Numbered from the stretch's first letter, positions 34,580 through 48,662 are shown. The stretch: 64,000 nucleotides of DNA from Ailanthus altissimus (GCA_946807835.1 OX327702.1:8556001-8620000), one strand, 5' to 3'. Program-made: numbers and translations. The notes: a model not told the origin generated them from the letters alone.

Positions 34580-36430
34580 CTTTTTCTGAACCCAATTCAT
34601 TATCAAAATTGTCATCAGCCACCACCACCCGACACTAGCTCCACCACTATCAATGCCATCCGCCCCAAATCGTAATCTGCCGATTAATCATCTTGATATA
34701 CAAGCTGAGCTCAAAATCCACTTTCAACCCACCTGACATTGGCTCCTTCAATGGCATCGATAGCAAGTAAATCGACGACCCGAATTTAGCAAGCGACCAC
34801 TTCTTCGCTTTTTGGACCTTTGCCTTCTTCTCGATTTCTGGGTCCCTTTGATATATGGAGGCAAGTAAATCATGTTCTTCATAATGACTACTAATTCAAA
34901 TTCTAAATCTCTAATTTCATTCCACCAATTACCTCATAAATGAACTTTTGGCTTAGATTCGCCTACTATAAAAGATAAATGATCCTTTTTTTATGTTGCA
35001 TGGGAAACAAAAATAAAGCAATAAAAATTCATCAGATGGACCATTGAACCAACAATCTCATTCTTTCTTCTAACAAGATGGTGCTTAAAGTTTCATTGCC
35101 ACATTCTAAGTTTCATTAGTAAGCGACCTTTTCCTCGATTTTTGGACCTTCGCCTTCAGACTCGATTTCTGTGTCTCTAACTCTGAATCCCTATTCTTCA
35201 CTCATATATTTTTATACATATATAAATGTAATTTAAATGAATTTAAAAATCTCAAGTCAAATAAATCAAATGGGATCAAGCAGAAGTAAAGCTGGTTGCT
35301 CTTCGTTTGGTTTTGGATCTCGCTAAAGTCACCGCTACCAACACCACCTGATTGCTCTTTCTATCATTTTTAATTTTATCTCTCCTTTTTGCCTTCAAAT
35401 TTCCAATGTCATTATTCACATTTATCATTTCCACCTATTAATAAAATAATGAAATCTTAATATTTTATTTATTTAATAGAATTTGTGCTTCCCTCAATTA
35501 TCGAAAGGGTGATCTTTAGATTCAGAAGATTGTGTCGTGGTTTGGTGATCTTTTGTGGTTCTTGCAATCCATCTAGGTTCTTACATTTATCTAGTACTTC
35601 TACCATTAAACTTTTTAATTCATCTCTATCCTATCGTAATCTTTTTAATTCTTTTTCCAGTACTTCTTGTCAGGCTTTTGATTCCCGACTTTGGTATGAT
35701 ACAATGTTATTCCAAACTTCTATGGATAGTTCTTGATTTTGTGATCCAAGGTTCCCATCAACTTGTGGATTCTTTCCGCTATTCTGAACAGCCATGGAGT
35801 GGGTAACCACAGTCTTGGAGTGCATATTTCTTATATTTTTAATTCTTATATTTAATAGCTTTTTGTTTGCTCCCTACAGTTAATGCTAAACTATTAACCC
35901 AAAAATTTTATTAACTCTAGGATCAACGAGTTAAATTTATTTCTCTTGGGACCAGCAACTGGACTTCAAAAGAAATTAAGCTTGACTGGTATGCTCCAAA
36001 GGTATCGAGCTTGCTGAGAATCCTATAACCAAAGAAATAGTTAGGCCATGCTAGAAATGTTTTAGTGATGGCACTCTAATGCTTAAGTTAGCGATAGCTG
36101 GAAAAAGGGTGAAAAGAATATAAGGACAATAAAGAGTAAATATAAGGCTTTGCCGAGGGCAAGGTAAACGCAGAACTTACTCACAAATTTTGGAGTTTAG
36201 TTTATGTGATGTGCAATGTCTTATGCATTGGCTCAGCAATTTGTACCCTGTTTATAGAATTATAAGGTGAATTCAATACATAGTTATAGAATCCTATTAG
36301 AATTAGAAAGCATCAATATTGTCCCTTCTTAAATTCTTACCTTAAAGAATTTACTTAAATAAAGTCAATCCTTTCTTGCCCATTTAGGACTTATGTTGAG
36401 ATTGTCAGATTCATATTTGTAGTAGATATA
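34580..36430. other. Unassigned spacer with one internal duplication
   Basis: No gene recognised. A segment of about 58 bases occurs twice, at about 34789-34847 and 35118-35176 (shared words 'aagcgacc', 'tttttggacct', 'cgccttc' or 'tgccttc', 'ctcgatttctg'). Frames at 35485-35806 are short and unlike known proteins. A minus-strand frame ending near 35540 begins MAVQNSGKNPQVDGN (35794), possibly a gag-type start, but I could not place it. Confidence 0.35.
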
Positions 36431-37674
36431 TGTTGGAGATAATGCTTACATGCAATTCTATTTTTGTATGAATGTTTTGATATTTATGCAATGCAGATTT
36501 TTATAGATCATTAATTTATTATATGGTAATAATCTTGTTCCTCTTCACATATTGTAGATATAAAGAAGTTTAGATTTGATCTAAAGATGTTTAGATCATG
36601 ACTAAGAGACAAGGACTCGAGAATTTTTATTATAATGATATAGTTACAAAGATATGCAAATAGTGTTAAGAAATGACATTATACACTATATTCCCCAAAA
36701 CATAATTCCCGATTAATGTTTACCAACATGGGTTTATTGGTAAACCTTACAGATCAATATGTCTATATTTGAATTATCCAGACGATTAGTCTTAGCAGAT
36801 CATAAGTTTAGTGGAAGCTCTACAAGCATTCAGGTATTCAGTAAAAACTGGATACTGAACTAACTCACAATGACCTCCAATAAACATCCCATAAAGCCAT
36901 TAAAGGATGGTCTTCTTGAGTTGAGTAATATTTATGGTTCTTTGACCAGAGCATTATAGTGAGTTTGTGAGTGATCCACCATACTTTGGCTCTACACATG
37001 TTAGAGACCTTCTATGGTGTAACCTCTAGGTGTCATTGAACATAGTTCGATGCTCATAGAGTCTGAGTGCATAGATATGGAATCTGTCAGCTTATATAGG
37101 TAAGCTTTATATCTTGATTCTCTAAAATTATATTTTAAAACGTCTTATGGATAAAAACATAACCCCAAAAAAGAGTTTTCGTAAGGTAAAATAATGTTGC
37201 AAAGGAGTTTACGGATATTGTTTATCGAAATACAAATCTAAGAGATAAGTTCATAGTTGAGCGGATAAAGACTTGATGGTAAAGATTTATATCTCTACTC
37301 TTTTAAAATAAAAGTGATGGAAGGTTTATACGAATATGATTAACCTTAATTTTTATGGTTCAACGCATCATTTTATTGTATCCGTGACATGTGAGTGAGG
37401 TAGTGTTCACAAACTTATGCAAATGTTCTATAAAACAAATAGGTGTGAACCTAGAGAGTTTCACAATATAAAGTGTATTCGTTGAGCATTAGGATAGCAG
37501 TGAGGGTCGAAGATTTTTATCCAAAAAACTTTTGGATAACCAGAATTTGTTTCTAACACTTCTCGAAAAGAGCATGTGTCAAATTCTAATTCATAGAATT
37601 TGACATATGTCAATTAAGCCATATTCATTTATTTTAACTTAATCATTATCTTAAGAAATTTTAATTGTTAAGTT

Positions 37675-37761
37675 TGTTGGGGTAATGATTCGTGACACTC
37701 AGCTAAACTCAATGCAGCTTAGTCCAATACTCAGGCCCAGACTTCTTCCTAAGCAGCGCAG
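37675..37761 (+). repeat. Element C LTR-1, first 87 bases
   Basis: Matches 50307-50393 closely ('gacactcagc', 'aactcaat.cag', 'cttcttccta'). It breaks at CGCAG and resumes after copia-2 at 47097. Confidence 0.85.
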
Positions 37762-39969
37762 CGTTGGTAATCTTTTATACTAAGGTGTATGCATGTGTAA
37801 CTATGTTCATTGTATCAAATACATATCTCATACATATTTAGGCACAGCTGAATTATAAAACATACAATAAATATAATAAATAACATATTAATCACATTAA
37901 TATATTAATAGGGAGTTTGAGAATTCACCAAACATATAACTTTTACACGTGTATTTGAGAGTTCGCCTGGAGACTAACTCGTTAGCAATTCTAGTCACTA
38001 ACTCGATGAGTTTGATAAGTTAGAACATCAACTCTAATTATCCAGTACTGGGTTTAACTCTTAAATCTTATGCTATTTGATTTATCTCTTAATCAATAAT
38101 CAAATACTTGAATTATGGTAGTTGCTAACCAAGATTTCAACTCTTAATATAAAAATAAATAAATAAATAATTTCATTTCCACATTATGCTTAAAATTGGC
38201 CGGCCACCAAGTTTTCTTCAAAAGAAGAAAAACAATTCATTTGGCAATTCCAAATTGCCTAACACATTTTCACCCTTAGTAAAGCAAAAACAAAAAAACA
38301 ACATTTTGCTTTTAATTTGCTTCACTCGTTTCTTTCACACGCATTTATTTCATATATATCACATATGCATGAATTGCATTAAATGCATAATATAATAATA
38401 TTAATATATATATATATATACTTAGCCATTAAGTATATATACATATTACTGTTATATTAATAATTATATTATATGTATACTTAGGGACCAAGTATATATA
38501 TTAATATAATATATTATTATATTATATAATAATAAATATCTTTAATTATATAACTATTAAATAATTAATATATAAAATTATCATTTTACCTTTTTTTAAT
38601 AGTTATTAAGTATGTTTACTAGTGGATCTCATCATTTTTAACATTTGAATAAATTCAACCGATGGTCCACAAAACACCACGTGTCATAATATTATTAGTA
38701 AACAATAATTGTTAATTAATTTTTATATTTAATACTTAAATACGAACACGTACACATTCATGGGGTAATGTTGAATTTTACTATATTGAATAATTCAATC
38801 TGTTACACTGCTTCAGTGTACAACGAATACACTCCATATCACAAGACTCTCTAGGTTCACACTTGATTCGTCAAATGGAATTATTATTACATGACTTCGT
38901 GAACACTGCCCTATGCACACGTCACGAAAATAAAAATCAGCGCGTTGACCATCCAAGCTAAGGTCACAACACATATGTATAATCCTTCCATCATGATATT
39001 TTAGATGTGCAGGGATATAGATTATCACTGCCAAATCCCTATATACTCATCTATATCCTATCTCCAAACTTGTATCTCGTTGAATAATATGTGCAAACTT
39101 TTTTGCCATATTATTCAACCCTAACAGAAACTCTTTCCTGTGATAAATGCTTATGGCCATAAGACTTTCTAAGATACAGTCTCGAAGCATCTAGATATCA
39201 AACTTCTTATGCGAGTTAACGGATCCCATATCTGTACACACTGGACTCTATAAGCATCGGACCATACTCAACGGTCACACCATGAAAGATTTGTGACATG
39301 AGTGGAACCAAAATATAGTGGATCACTTACAAGCCCACTGTGGCACTCAGGTCAATGGACCATGTGTACTACTCAACTCGAAAGGACCTTCCGTTGATGG
39401 CTTACATAGGATGTTTATCAGACATCCTCGTGAGTCCGTCCTACATCCAATCCTAACTGAATACCTATATGTTGATACGAGCTCCAAGCTCACGGTCGGT
39501 TAGGAATAACCATTTATACCCTATAGGTACGACATATGCTGATCTATATAAAGGTATCTACCGACAGACCCGCATCGACAGAAATAGATCAGGGACAATA
39601 TTCATGAATATACTTGTGAAATTGACATTTTCTAACATCTGATTGTAACTATGCAATTACTAGTATATTCCTAAGTCTATGTATTATTACAGACAAGGCT
39701 TTAACTTTTGGATCTTCATTGAGTATTATAACCAGCTAACACTTAGCTGTGTTAACTCTTAAAATTTATTTCACTCAACGTGGCCAACTCTGGCCTTGAT
39801 TTGAACTCTTTTAAATCAAATCTGAACTCCTTCAGATGATTTAATGTCTATAATGTTACATTTCATGGTACCATATAAATAAAGATTAGTGATTTAATAG
39901 GAATGTACACTTGTATAAATAATAAGTATATGTATAATCAGGGATAGCACGCAAGCACTAACCCTAACA
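37762..39969 (-). repeat. Copia-2 3' LTR
   Basis: 2208 bases, paired with 44854-47096 (2243 bases). The conserved core lies around 39240-39520. On the inner side, 'atcttctaattgctctaatg' occupies the polypurine position, with the same 'gctctaatg' as copia-3. Confidence 0.88.
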
Positions 39970-42700
39970 ATCTTCTAATTGCTCTAATGTCATTCCTCAT
40001 GGTATCGTATACACATTGACTCTATGTGTTTCTCAAACACTTTTGGAGTTATGGCCTTATAAAGTAAGTCTGCTAAATTATTTATAAAACACTTCTACAA
40101 ATAATCACATCTTCCCTGGTCAAGATCTCTCTAATTATGTGAGACTCCTCTCAATAGAGTTAAAGTACTTGTGTCCTCTTAGCTCATTGGCCTGCACAAT
40201 AGCCTTATTATTGCCGTAAAAGTATGGGATAAGATCTATCTATCTTAGAACTCTTCCAAGGCCAGTAACAAACCTACGAATTCACACCACTTCCTTCGCT
40301 GCTTCCAAAATGAATCAGTAATGAATCCCAGTTTAGTGTTATACTAATTCACTTAGTACCAATGAGAATGAACACATACCCATATGTAAACTCTCTATTA
40401 TCTATTCTGATTTCGTATATCTTCTTACTTATATGTCATTTTCTCCATATATGAGAATGAACACATACCAGCTTTTAAGGTACCACATGATATGTTTAAC
40501 AACCATCAAATGGTCGTCACCTGAATCAAACAGATACTAGCTCATAACTCTTATAACCATACTGAGATCAGGTCTCATATACATCATAGCATACATCAAG
40601 CTCTTAAAAGATGATGTATTTGGTATGTCAGACACTCTAACTCTCTCATCTTCCATCTGAAGAGACACTCTCCTCAAAAGATGAACATCAAGTTCAAAAG
40701 ATATCTTAATTGTCTCATAGTTAACATAAATTGTACCTTTCTTAGATGTTATCGATGTGAATTGGTTTGGAAATATCCTATCAGCTTCCTAGCTCTATCT
40801 CTATAAAGCTTTATACCTAGTAGATATGAAGTCTTTCCTAAATCTTTCATGGAGAAATTCTTACGAGTAATTCTTGACTGACCATAATATACCAATATAA
40901 TTCCCAATGACCAGTATGTCATCAATGTAAAGCATTAAGAAAACTATTATGCTCCCACTGAACTTTCATACACACACGCCTCCTTATTATTTTTATAAAA
41001 GCAGACAATCTAATTACTTCATCAAAATAATAATTTCAACTTCAGAAGGCTTATTTAAGCCTATAAATGGACTTCTTAAGCCTGTATACAATATCTGAGG
41101 TCTAGCTAGACACAAAATGCTTTGGTTGTTCCATGTATATCTCTACCTTGAGATATGCATAGCGAAACTCCATTTTGATACCATCTACCAATTCTCAAAG
41201 TCACAGTATGCCATAAGAGCTAATAGAATTCTAATCGACTTTAGTATCACTACTGGTCTAAAGGTTTCCTCATGGTTGATCTCAGATCACTGAGGATTAC
41301 CTATTCTGAACTAATATTGGGCCTAGAAGGTGTCTACCTTCCATCTGGCTCCCACTACCTCTTGTAAACTTTTTACAACTTAATAAGAACAATTCTCACG
41401 GGTAGCTTAACCAAGTCTGAAACTTGATTTTGATACAAAAAGTCAATTCTGTTTTCATGGCTTTTTGCTATTTTCTCAAATCGACGTCTAACATTGTCTC
41501 CTTGTATGTCAAAGGATCATTTTCTTCTACTAATAAATCTCCAAGTTCATCTTCAAGCATCTAGCATACCCAAAATATGACCTAGAGATCCTTTCTGACT
41601 CATTTGAAGAGTGTGTCAAACGTCCACTCCTTAATTGACCTTGAGTTTCCATCATCGATTCATTGATTTCTATATTGACTTCACCAAGTACAATCTTTCT
41701 ATGATCCTCGCAATCTGTGAGAAATGCTTTCTCTAAGATTGTGGTATACTGAGAAATAAACACACTTCGCCTCTCATCTAATCATAGAATTGATATCCAT
41801 TAAAGTCACAGGATACTCAATGAACCTATACTTGTACCCATTGGGTGCTAATTTATCTTACTGAGTAACTCTTACAAAATAGGATATCGTGCTGCGTAAC
41901 TCTTACGTAAGCAGGATAGCCCCAAGTCTAAAAATACTTAAAACTCAGCTCTTTTCGATACAAGTATATCCCACCATGTAACTCTTACATATTTATGATA
42001 GCCCTAAATCTTAACATGTTTAAGATTTGGTTTTCTTTCTTTTAGTATCTCATACAGAGTGAAAGGAACAGTTTTTTATAGAACTCTATTCAATAAGCAA
42101 CTATTACTAGAGCGTAATCTCACAGATATAGATCGGTAAAACTTATCATCAATCGGACCATATCTAATAAATTCTAGTTCCTCCTCTCTAAAACATCATT
42201 GTGTTGCAAAGTATCTGGAAAACTATATTGAACGAGAATCTCATTCTCCTTTAAACAATCGAAAAACTTGCTACCAATGTATTCACTCGATCTGATCAAA
42301 GGGATGTGATATACATTTTATTCTGTTTCTCTACTCCAGTCAAAACCTTTTGAACTTTTCAAAGGTTTCTGACTTGTCATAAGAAATACATACCCATATC
42401 ATTACAAATCATTGACACAGATTACGAAGTATCAAAATCGTTCCATCGCAGCGTGATCTATTAAATCACATACATCACCATATACCAGTTCTAATAAATC
42501 AGTGACTCAATTTCCAACGCCTAAAGATAACGGTTAGGTCATCTCCCTGAATATATTATTTATAAACTAGTTAAGTCTCTATGGTCAGATCAAGTATCTA
42601 ACCATCCTTAACCAAATAAGTTAGGCGTCGCACGCCTATATGACCTAATCTGATATGCCACAGTTTCATATCATTTAAAGATTCCGATCTACTAACATTT
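39970..42700 (-). pseudogene. Copia-2 pol remnant (integrase, RT, RNase H)
   Basis: From the right: near 42665 a stretch reads LWHIRLGHIGVRRLTYLVKD, the GAG-pre-integrase motif, almost as in copia-3. A decayed integrase follows to about 42060. The longest open stretch (41763-41530) is the integrase-RT linker, homologous to 55038-54850 of copia-3 (RKIVLGE versus RKIVLDE). The RT box is reduced to DILVIGN near 40920. The region 40850-40500 matches the later RT and early RNase H of copia-3. Stops, indels and lost codons occur throughout, so no product is possible. Confidence 0.75.
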
Positions 42701-43059
42701 CTAATTATATATTATGTCTATTTATTAACTAACATTCAACTAATTATACATCATTTACATCTTATGAACATGAGGAACTATTCTTAATGCTTATATGATA
42801 TCCTTCACTGTCAAGTACAGGAAGGGACATAATTTATCAAATGATATTTTGGACACAATGCTAATCATGTAATGCAACTATTGTATTGCATGGGAGAAGT
42901 AAGTCAAACTATCCAACAACTTGGACCTGCAGGAAATCATCATTTCTTATTCCTAATATTATTTTTTCAGGCTATTGCATTCAAGATTCTCAATCCCTAT
43001 AACATATTACAGATGTAAGAGGGATATGCGGTATCTTATACTGGCCTGAACTGGCACCA

Positions 43060-43525
43060 TATGCCATACAAATGTCTATATTTATCAAACATAAACCTGT
43101 GGGAGTCTTCTTGACAATGATAAGGCATCTAGGGCAGTGGGATTTCTAATGCCCAACCTTATTGCAGTGGAAACACTTTCCATCTTCTTTGTTGTCTTGT
43201 TGATCTTTGAATAATTATTGCCTCTTAGGACATATCTTAGGTATCTACCTCATCCTATTCTCGTACTTACCTTTAGACTTGCCAGATGTCCTTGGAGTAA
43301 CAGATGAAGCACTCTAAACAAAGAAGGTCACACCTCCTCCGTTGATGTCCTTTAAAAATGCACTATCAATAATACCTTACGGTAAACTCTGATCAACAAT
43401 ATATCTAAGCTTTCCTGAATCCGGAACATTTCTTAGATTTATCTGTCGATCAAAGTAATTTCTAGTATTATTGAGTTAGTCTACATCAACTATATGCACC
43501 AATGGGTTCGTAGTGTCCATCATAC
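43060..43525 (-). pseudogene. Copia-2 gag remnant with zinc knuckle
   Basis: The start at about 43525 reads NPLVHIVDVD, like copia-3 gag. The middle of gag is deleted: about 300 bases fewer separate the start from the knuckle than in copia-3. Near 43165 the knuckle reads CFHCNKVGH, stop, KSHC, with all three Cys and the His of CX2CX4HX4C present. The stop (TAG) stands where copia-3 has the Trp codon TGG. Confidence 0.75.
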
Positions 43526-43740
43526 TTGACAAGCCAAAATAAATAGGAGATGTGAGCAGAATGATTATTAAATTGCTAATTGAACATTTTAGATCATAGG
43601 TATAATAGTTGTACATTTTCAATTTAAAACACCCTCTCACTGCTTTACATAATTTCAACAATATCTCGAACAGGAGAAAGATAGATTAAACTCTTTAAAC
43701 TATATGTTAGGAAGTAAATCCCATTGGAATTTTACTCTGG

Positions 43741-44040
43741 CCTTATGCTGTAGCAATATTGGCCTTTGTAAAACCAATAGGTAGACAACACTTGTCAATT
43801 GCATCACATGCAACTCTTACCACTTGATCTTGAATATACATTATCCTCATGCTATAGCAATATTGAGTAAGTGTATTCTAGATTAACTTGTCAATAATCA
43901 AATATATGTTACTGATACTACCCTTACGTTGTAGCAATATTGGGTAATACATTCGCATATATTTGCCTCTTCTCGTGTTTAATCAGTATAGTCTAAACCC
44001 AACCGACCAAATCCCTCGTGCTGTAGCAATATTGAAAAAA
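43741..44040 (-). repeat. Copia-2 leader: four spaced CTGTAGCAATATTG motifs
   Basis: On the plus strand the motif occurs at 43747 (ctgtagcaatattgg), 43851 (ctatagcaatattga), 43928 (ttgtagcaatattgg) and 44020 (ctgtagcaatattga). Spacings are near 104, 77 and 92. Copia-3 has the same set at 57421-57720. The region lies upstream of gag in the untranslated leader. Confidence 0.8.
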
Positions 44041-44469
44041 GGATAACGTGACTTGTCTAACACCATATTGACAAGACGGATCATAATAAAATATTATCTC
44101 ATAATGTAATATTATTCAATCTGATTAAGAGAGATTTTTTCTTATTTCTTGGATCCCCATCTCATTAGGAGGTGATTCCCAATTAATTAATTTTTCTATG
44201 TAAACACAACTAACCCCCCACCAGTAAGGCTACCATTGTAGTTACCAACACAAAATTTGATCCTGATTTATAATACAGACTGATAACTCTTATCACTACA
44301 TCTCATAAATCCTGGTTTATAATGCAGACTGATATCGTTTTATCACTATAACTCATAAACCAGCACATGTAATATTTAATTTTGAAACATTTTTTAAATT
44401 TATAGTTCAAGTGAACAGTGTTTTAACATTGTTTAAAGTTACTGTACATGTGAACTGTGTCACGCCACG

Positions 44470-44745
44470 ACATCGACTACCAATGCTGCGGCATTAGAAA
44501 TCCGAGACCCCGACACTGCGGTGCTAGGGTTCCAAACCTTAGCGCCGCAGTGCCCGTATCCCAGTGCTACAGCACAAGGAATCTAAGACCCCACATCACA
44601 ACGCTGCCAAACTAGCTTTACGGTGTTGGAGCCCAAGAGCCCCAACGTCGTGGCGCAGCCTGTCTGGCATAGTGGCGCTGGAGACCGAAAACCCCAACAT
44701 CTGAATGCAATGTCGCAGCACCCAGTGTCAAATCCACCTTGGTAT
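44470..44745 (-). repeat. Copia-2 leader: GC-rich degenerate repeat
   Basis: Words such as 'aatgctgcggcattag', 'cactgcggtgctaggg', 'cgccgcagtgcccg' and 'tggcgctgg' recur every 25-35 bases between the primer site and the four-motif block. The only sizeable open frame (44780-44583) follows the repeat and looks like no known protein. Confidence 0.75.
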
Positions 44746-44836
44746 ACCTGTCTTAACACTTGAAACGCACCATTTGACACTGGGACTTAATTAAAATACT
44801 TCCATCACTTAAATAACAACCAATTAATACAAAATC

Positions 44837-44849
44837 GGCTCTGATACTA
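44837..44849 (-). promoter_or_regulatory. Copia-2 primer binding site (tRNA-iMet)
   Basis: The minus strand reads TAGTATCAGAGCC, four bases inside the 5' LTR. The plant copia consensus for initiator-Met tRNA is TGGTATCAGAGCC, so one base differs. Confidence 0.9.
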
Positions 44850-44853
44850 ATTT

Positions 44854-47096
44854 TGTTGAGGATCATTTTTACTAAGGTGTATGCATGTGTAACTGTGTTC
44901 ATTGTATCAAATACATATCTCATACATAATTAGGCGCAATGGAATTATAAAAATATAATAAGCACAATAAATAACCTATTAATCACATTAATATATTAAT
45001 AAGGAGTTTGAGAATTCACTAAACGTGTAACCTTTACACGTGTAATTTGGAGTCCGTCTGTAAACTAATTCGTTGGTAGTTTTAGTCACCAATTCGATGA
45101 GTTTGCTAAACTAAAACAACAGCTCCAAGTATCTAAAACTAGATTTAACTCTTAAACCCTAAACTATTTGATTTATCCCTTGATTAACACTTAATCAATA
45201 AATCAAATACTTAAATTGTTGTAGTTGCTAACCAAGACTTCAACTCTTAAAATAAAATAAAAAAGAATCATTTCTCAATTATGATCAAAATTGGCCGGCC
45301 ACCAAGTTTTCTTCGAAAGAAGAAAAACAATTCATTTAGCAATTCCAAATTTCCTTACATGTTTTCACCCTTAGTAAAGCAAAAACAAAAAAACAACATT
45401 TGCTTTTAATTTGCTTCACTCGATTCTTTCACTCACATTTGTTTCATATATATATCGCATATACATTAATTGCATTAATGCATAAGACAATAATCATAAT
45501 ATATTTATACTTGGCCACCAAATATATATATATATATATATATTACTATTACATTAATAATAATATTATATATTTACTAGGGACCGAGTAAATATATATT
45601 AATATTATATACATTAAATTAATATAATATTATATTATATGATATTGTATTAAATATCTTTGATTATTTAATTATTAAATAATTAATTTATAAAATTATC
45701 ATTTTTTCTTTTTTTAATAGTTATCAAGTATACCTCTTATTGAGTTCTACCACACTCCACACTTAAGTAAATTCAACCAAATGCTCATAATGCATAACGT
45801 GTCATGATACAATTAATAAACAATAATTGTTAACTAATTTTTATATTTAATACTTAAATACGGACACGTTCGCATTCCTATAGTAATGCTGGATCTTACT
45901 GTATTAAATAATTCAATCTGGTACACTGTCCCAGTGTACAACGAGTACACTCCATATCACAGGACTCCCTGTGTCCATACTTGATTCATCAAATGGAATT
46001 ATTCCATAAGTCCAAGAACAATGCCCCACGCACATGTCACAAAAATACAAATCAGCGCTTCGACCATCCAAGCTGAAGTCATAGCGTATACATATAGTCC
46101 TTCCTTCATGATATCCTAGATGTGCAGGGATATAAATTATTATCGTCAAATCCCCTTGTGCTTATTTATATCCTAACTTCAGACTTGTGTCTCGCTGAAC
46201 AATATGCGCAAATTCCTTTTCCATATTGTTCAACCCTAGTGGAAACTCTTTCCAAGGATATATGTTTGTAGACTTTCTGAGATACAGACTCGAAGCATCT
46301 GGATAGCAAACTTCTTATGCTAGCTAACGGATCCCAAATCTGTACGCATCAGACTTCATAAGCATCAGACTATACCCAACGACACCCAACAGTCATACTA
46401 TGAAAGGTCTGTGACATGCATGGAACCAAAGTATGATGGATTACTTACAAGCCCACCATGGCACTCAGGTCAAAGGACCACATATACTACTCAACTCGAG
46501 AGGACCCTCCATTGACGACTTACATAAGATGTCTATCAGAGATCCTTATGAGTCCGTCCTATATCTAGTTCTAATTGGATACCCATATGTCAATACGAGC
46601 TCTAAGCTTACGATCGACTAAGAATAACCATTTATACCCTATAGGTACGATATATGTTGATCTATATAAAGGTATCCACCAACAAACCCGCATCGACAGA
46701 AATAGATCAGGAATAATATTCGAGAACATACTTGTGTAATTGACATTTTCTAGCACGTGATTGCAACTCTTGTAACTATACAGTTACTAGTATATTTCTG
46801 GGTCTATGTCTCATGACAGACAAAGCTCCAACTATTGGATCTTCACTGAATATTATAACTAACTAACACTTATCTGTGTTAACGCTTAGCATTATATTTC
46901 TTAGCGTGGCCAACTCTGGGCCCTGATCTAAACTCTTTTAGATTATATCTGAAGTACTTCAGATGATACAATGTTTGTAATGTTACATTGCACGGTACCA
47001 TATAAATAAGGATTAGCGATTTAATAAAATTGTACACTTGTCTAAATAACATGTATATGTATAATTAGGGATGGCACGTAAGTATTAACCTTAACA
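44854..47096 (-). repeat. Copia-2 5' LTR
   Basis: 2243 bases, TGTTGAGG to TTAACA. It contains an (AT)n run at 45520-45545 and the conserved core around 46320-46640. Paired with 37762-39969. Confidence 0.9.
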
Positions 47097-48662
47097 TGCA
47101 ATTTAACACTCAACACAGTCTAGTATTTAGACCCAAACGTCTTCTTGAGCAGCCCAATCTATAACGAGCTACCTTAGTAGGACTGAGTTCGGGCCCGAAC
47201 ACTTAGACCTTTATAACTGGGCCCATAAAGCCCATCTATTAAAACCTATGTCAGGATATATGTCACCACTCAGTAATGGTGTCAAATGATATGTTATAGG
47301 AGCTTGGACACTTACCACATCAGTATGAACCAACTAGCAATGAACACATCAACCTAGTTCAAGTCTCATCACATCACCTATAAAACCCAATAAATGAGCA
47401 CCTGGATGCCACATCATGTAGCTATTAAACCTAAATATAAGATTGGATAAGAGAATCCTTAAAGACATAATGAGCAAATGCCACATCAGGTAAAACCACA
47501 GTTTTATCTCTTGCTGACACTACTAAAATAGTAAACAGAAGATGTTGAAGGTAGTTAAGCAGCTCAACACTGAATCCATTGAGCTCAGAGGGACAGAGTC
47601 AGACGACCCCTCAGTGTTCCTCAAGTCTCACCAACTCAGGAGACACCTAGTACTCTAAGCATCAGAGGAGCTCTGATTACCTTTTTGCCTCTACTAGACA
47701 AGTTCTCTAAAATACCCCTCATGATAAGGACGATTCTCTAATAGTGTTCACCACGTGTCACCTTTAAGAGGTAATCTCAAGCCAGCTCCTTCCACCTATA
47801 AGGTTCACCTCTACTATAAAAGCCTCACTTTCCTAAAAACAATGAGGAAGTTGAAGCTCTATTACTCTACTTTTCCATATTTATTCATTCTCCTATCTTC
47901 TTCTTCATTTTCATACTAGGGTTTGCCCTATAACTTTACTTAGAAACCTCTAATCATTCATCCTTACTAAGGAAACATCTGCCAAAACACTAGAAATGAC
48001 CTCCACAAGTCCAAAGAAGGAAAGAACAAAGGAGATCCTAACTCATAATTGACATCACTTTCATTATAACTTATGCGTTATAATATCTTATTCATATAGT
48101 GGATTTTGATGATGAGCTCTACTTTAAATATAGCCTTTGGGTTGAACCACATAAATCTGCGTGTTGATTATCTTTATATTACATTTTCTTAGTAGTAGCA
48201 GTAGTAGTAATATTGAGTTGTAAGCTCAGTCTAAGTGAACTCTACTAAGTCTTACTTGTTATAGCCGCATTTGGACAGCCTTTTAACCTTAGTTCTAATT
48301 TGGACCATATACTAACCAGCTTATAAACCTCGAGTCCCCCTCAGCCTCCGAAATATGTTGTAAGCTTTCCTACTCAGTAGCTCCCTTCAACTTAAACATG
48401 ACCTCATTAGCCATCTTTAACCTAACTTTGACCTCAGTAGCTCTCTTTAACCTAGCTTCGTCCTTAGTAGTCCTAAACTATCTCCTTTAAGTAGTTCTTT
48501 TCTCACTACCCCTTGAGCTCTAGTGACCTCTACTAAGCTGTTACTCTCCCTCGGTAAATGAATTCTCACTAATTTGGAGTGCCTGAGCCTTCCATGCCTC
48601 TGAGCTTGTGGGTCTACTAAATCTAGCCTAAAATAGTTTAGGCCGACTATGGGACCGCAACA
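47097..48662 (+). repeat. Element C LTR-1, remainder
   Basis: Continues the LTR after copia-2. It includes about 550 bases (47375-47935) missing from LTR-2, plus CTATAAAA at 47814, a possible TATA box. The tail has 'ccttgagctctagtgacctc' shared with 61020-61060. The end is placed at CGCAACA (48662). Confidence 0.8.

Larger units (their letters stand above)
37762..47096 (-). mobile_element. Copia-2: Ty1/copia element inserted in LTR-1 of element C
   Basis: The LTRs are 37762-39969 and 44854-47096. The left LTR starts CGTTGG (TG changed to CG), the right one TGTTGAGG; both end TAACA. The flanks CGCAG (37757-37761) and TGCAA (47097-47101) fit a 5-base duplication with two transitions. The primer site adjoins the right LTR, so the element reads on the minus strand. 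The gag zinc knuckle, integrase and RT are recognisable but very decayed. It inserted after element C and is independent of copia-3. Confidence 0.88.

Noticed and set aside
35485..35806. Two overlapping 83-codon frames as a host gene
   Set aside because: Short, overlapping, low-complexity and without recognisable motifs or splice context.
43741..44040. Regular repeats resembling a CRISPR array
   Set aside because: Only four imperfect, unequally spaced motifs within a plant retrotransposon leader; no cas genes and a eukaryotic context.
44837..44849. Possible tRNA gene similarity
   Set aside because: The match is only the 13-base primer site complementary to the tRNA 3' end.
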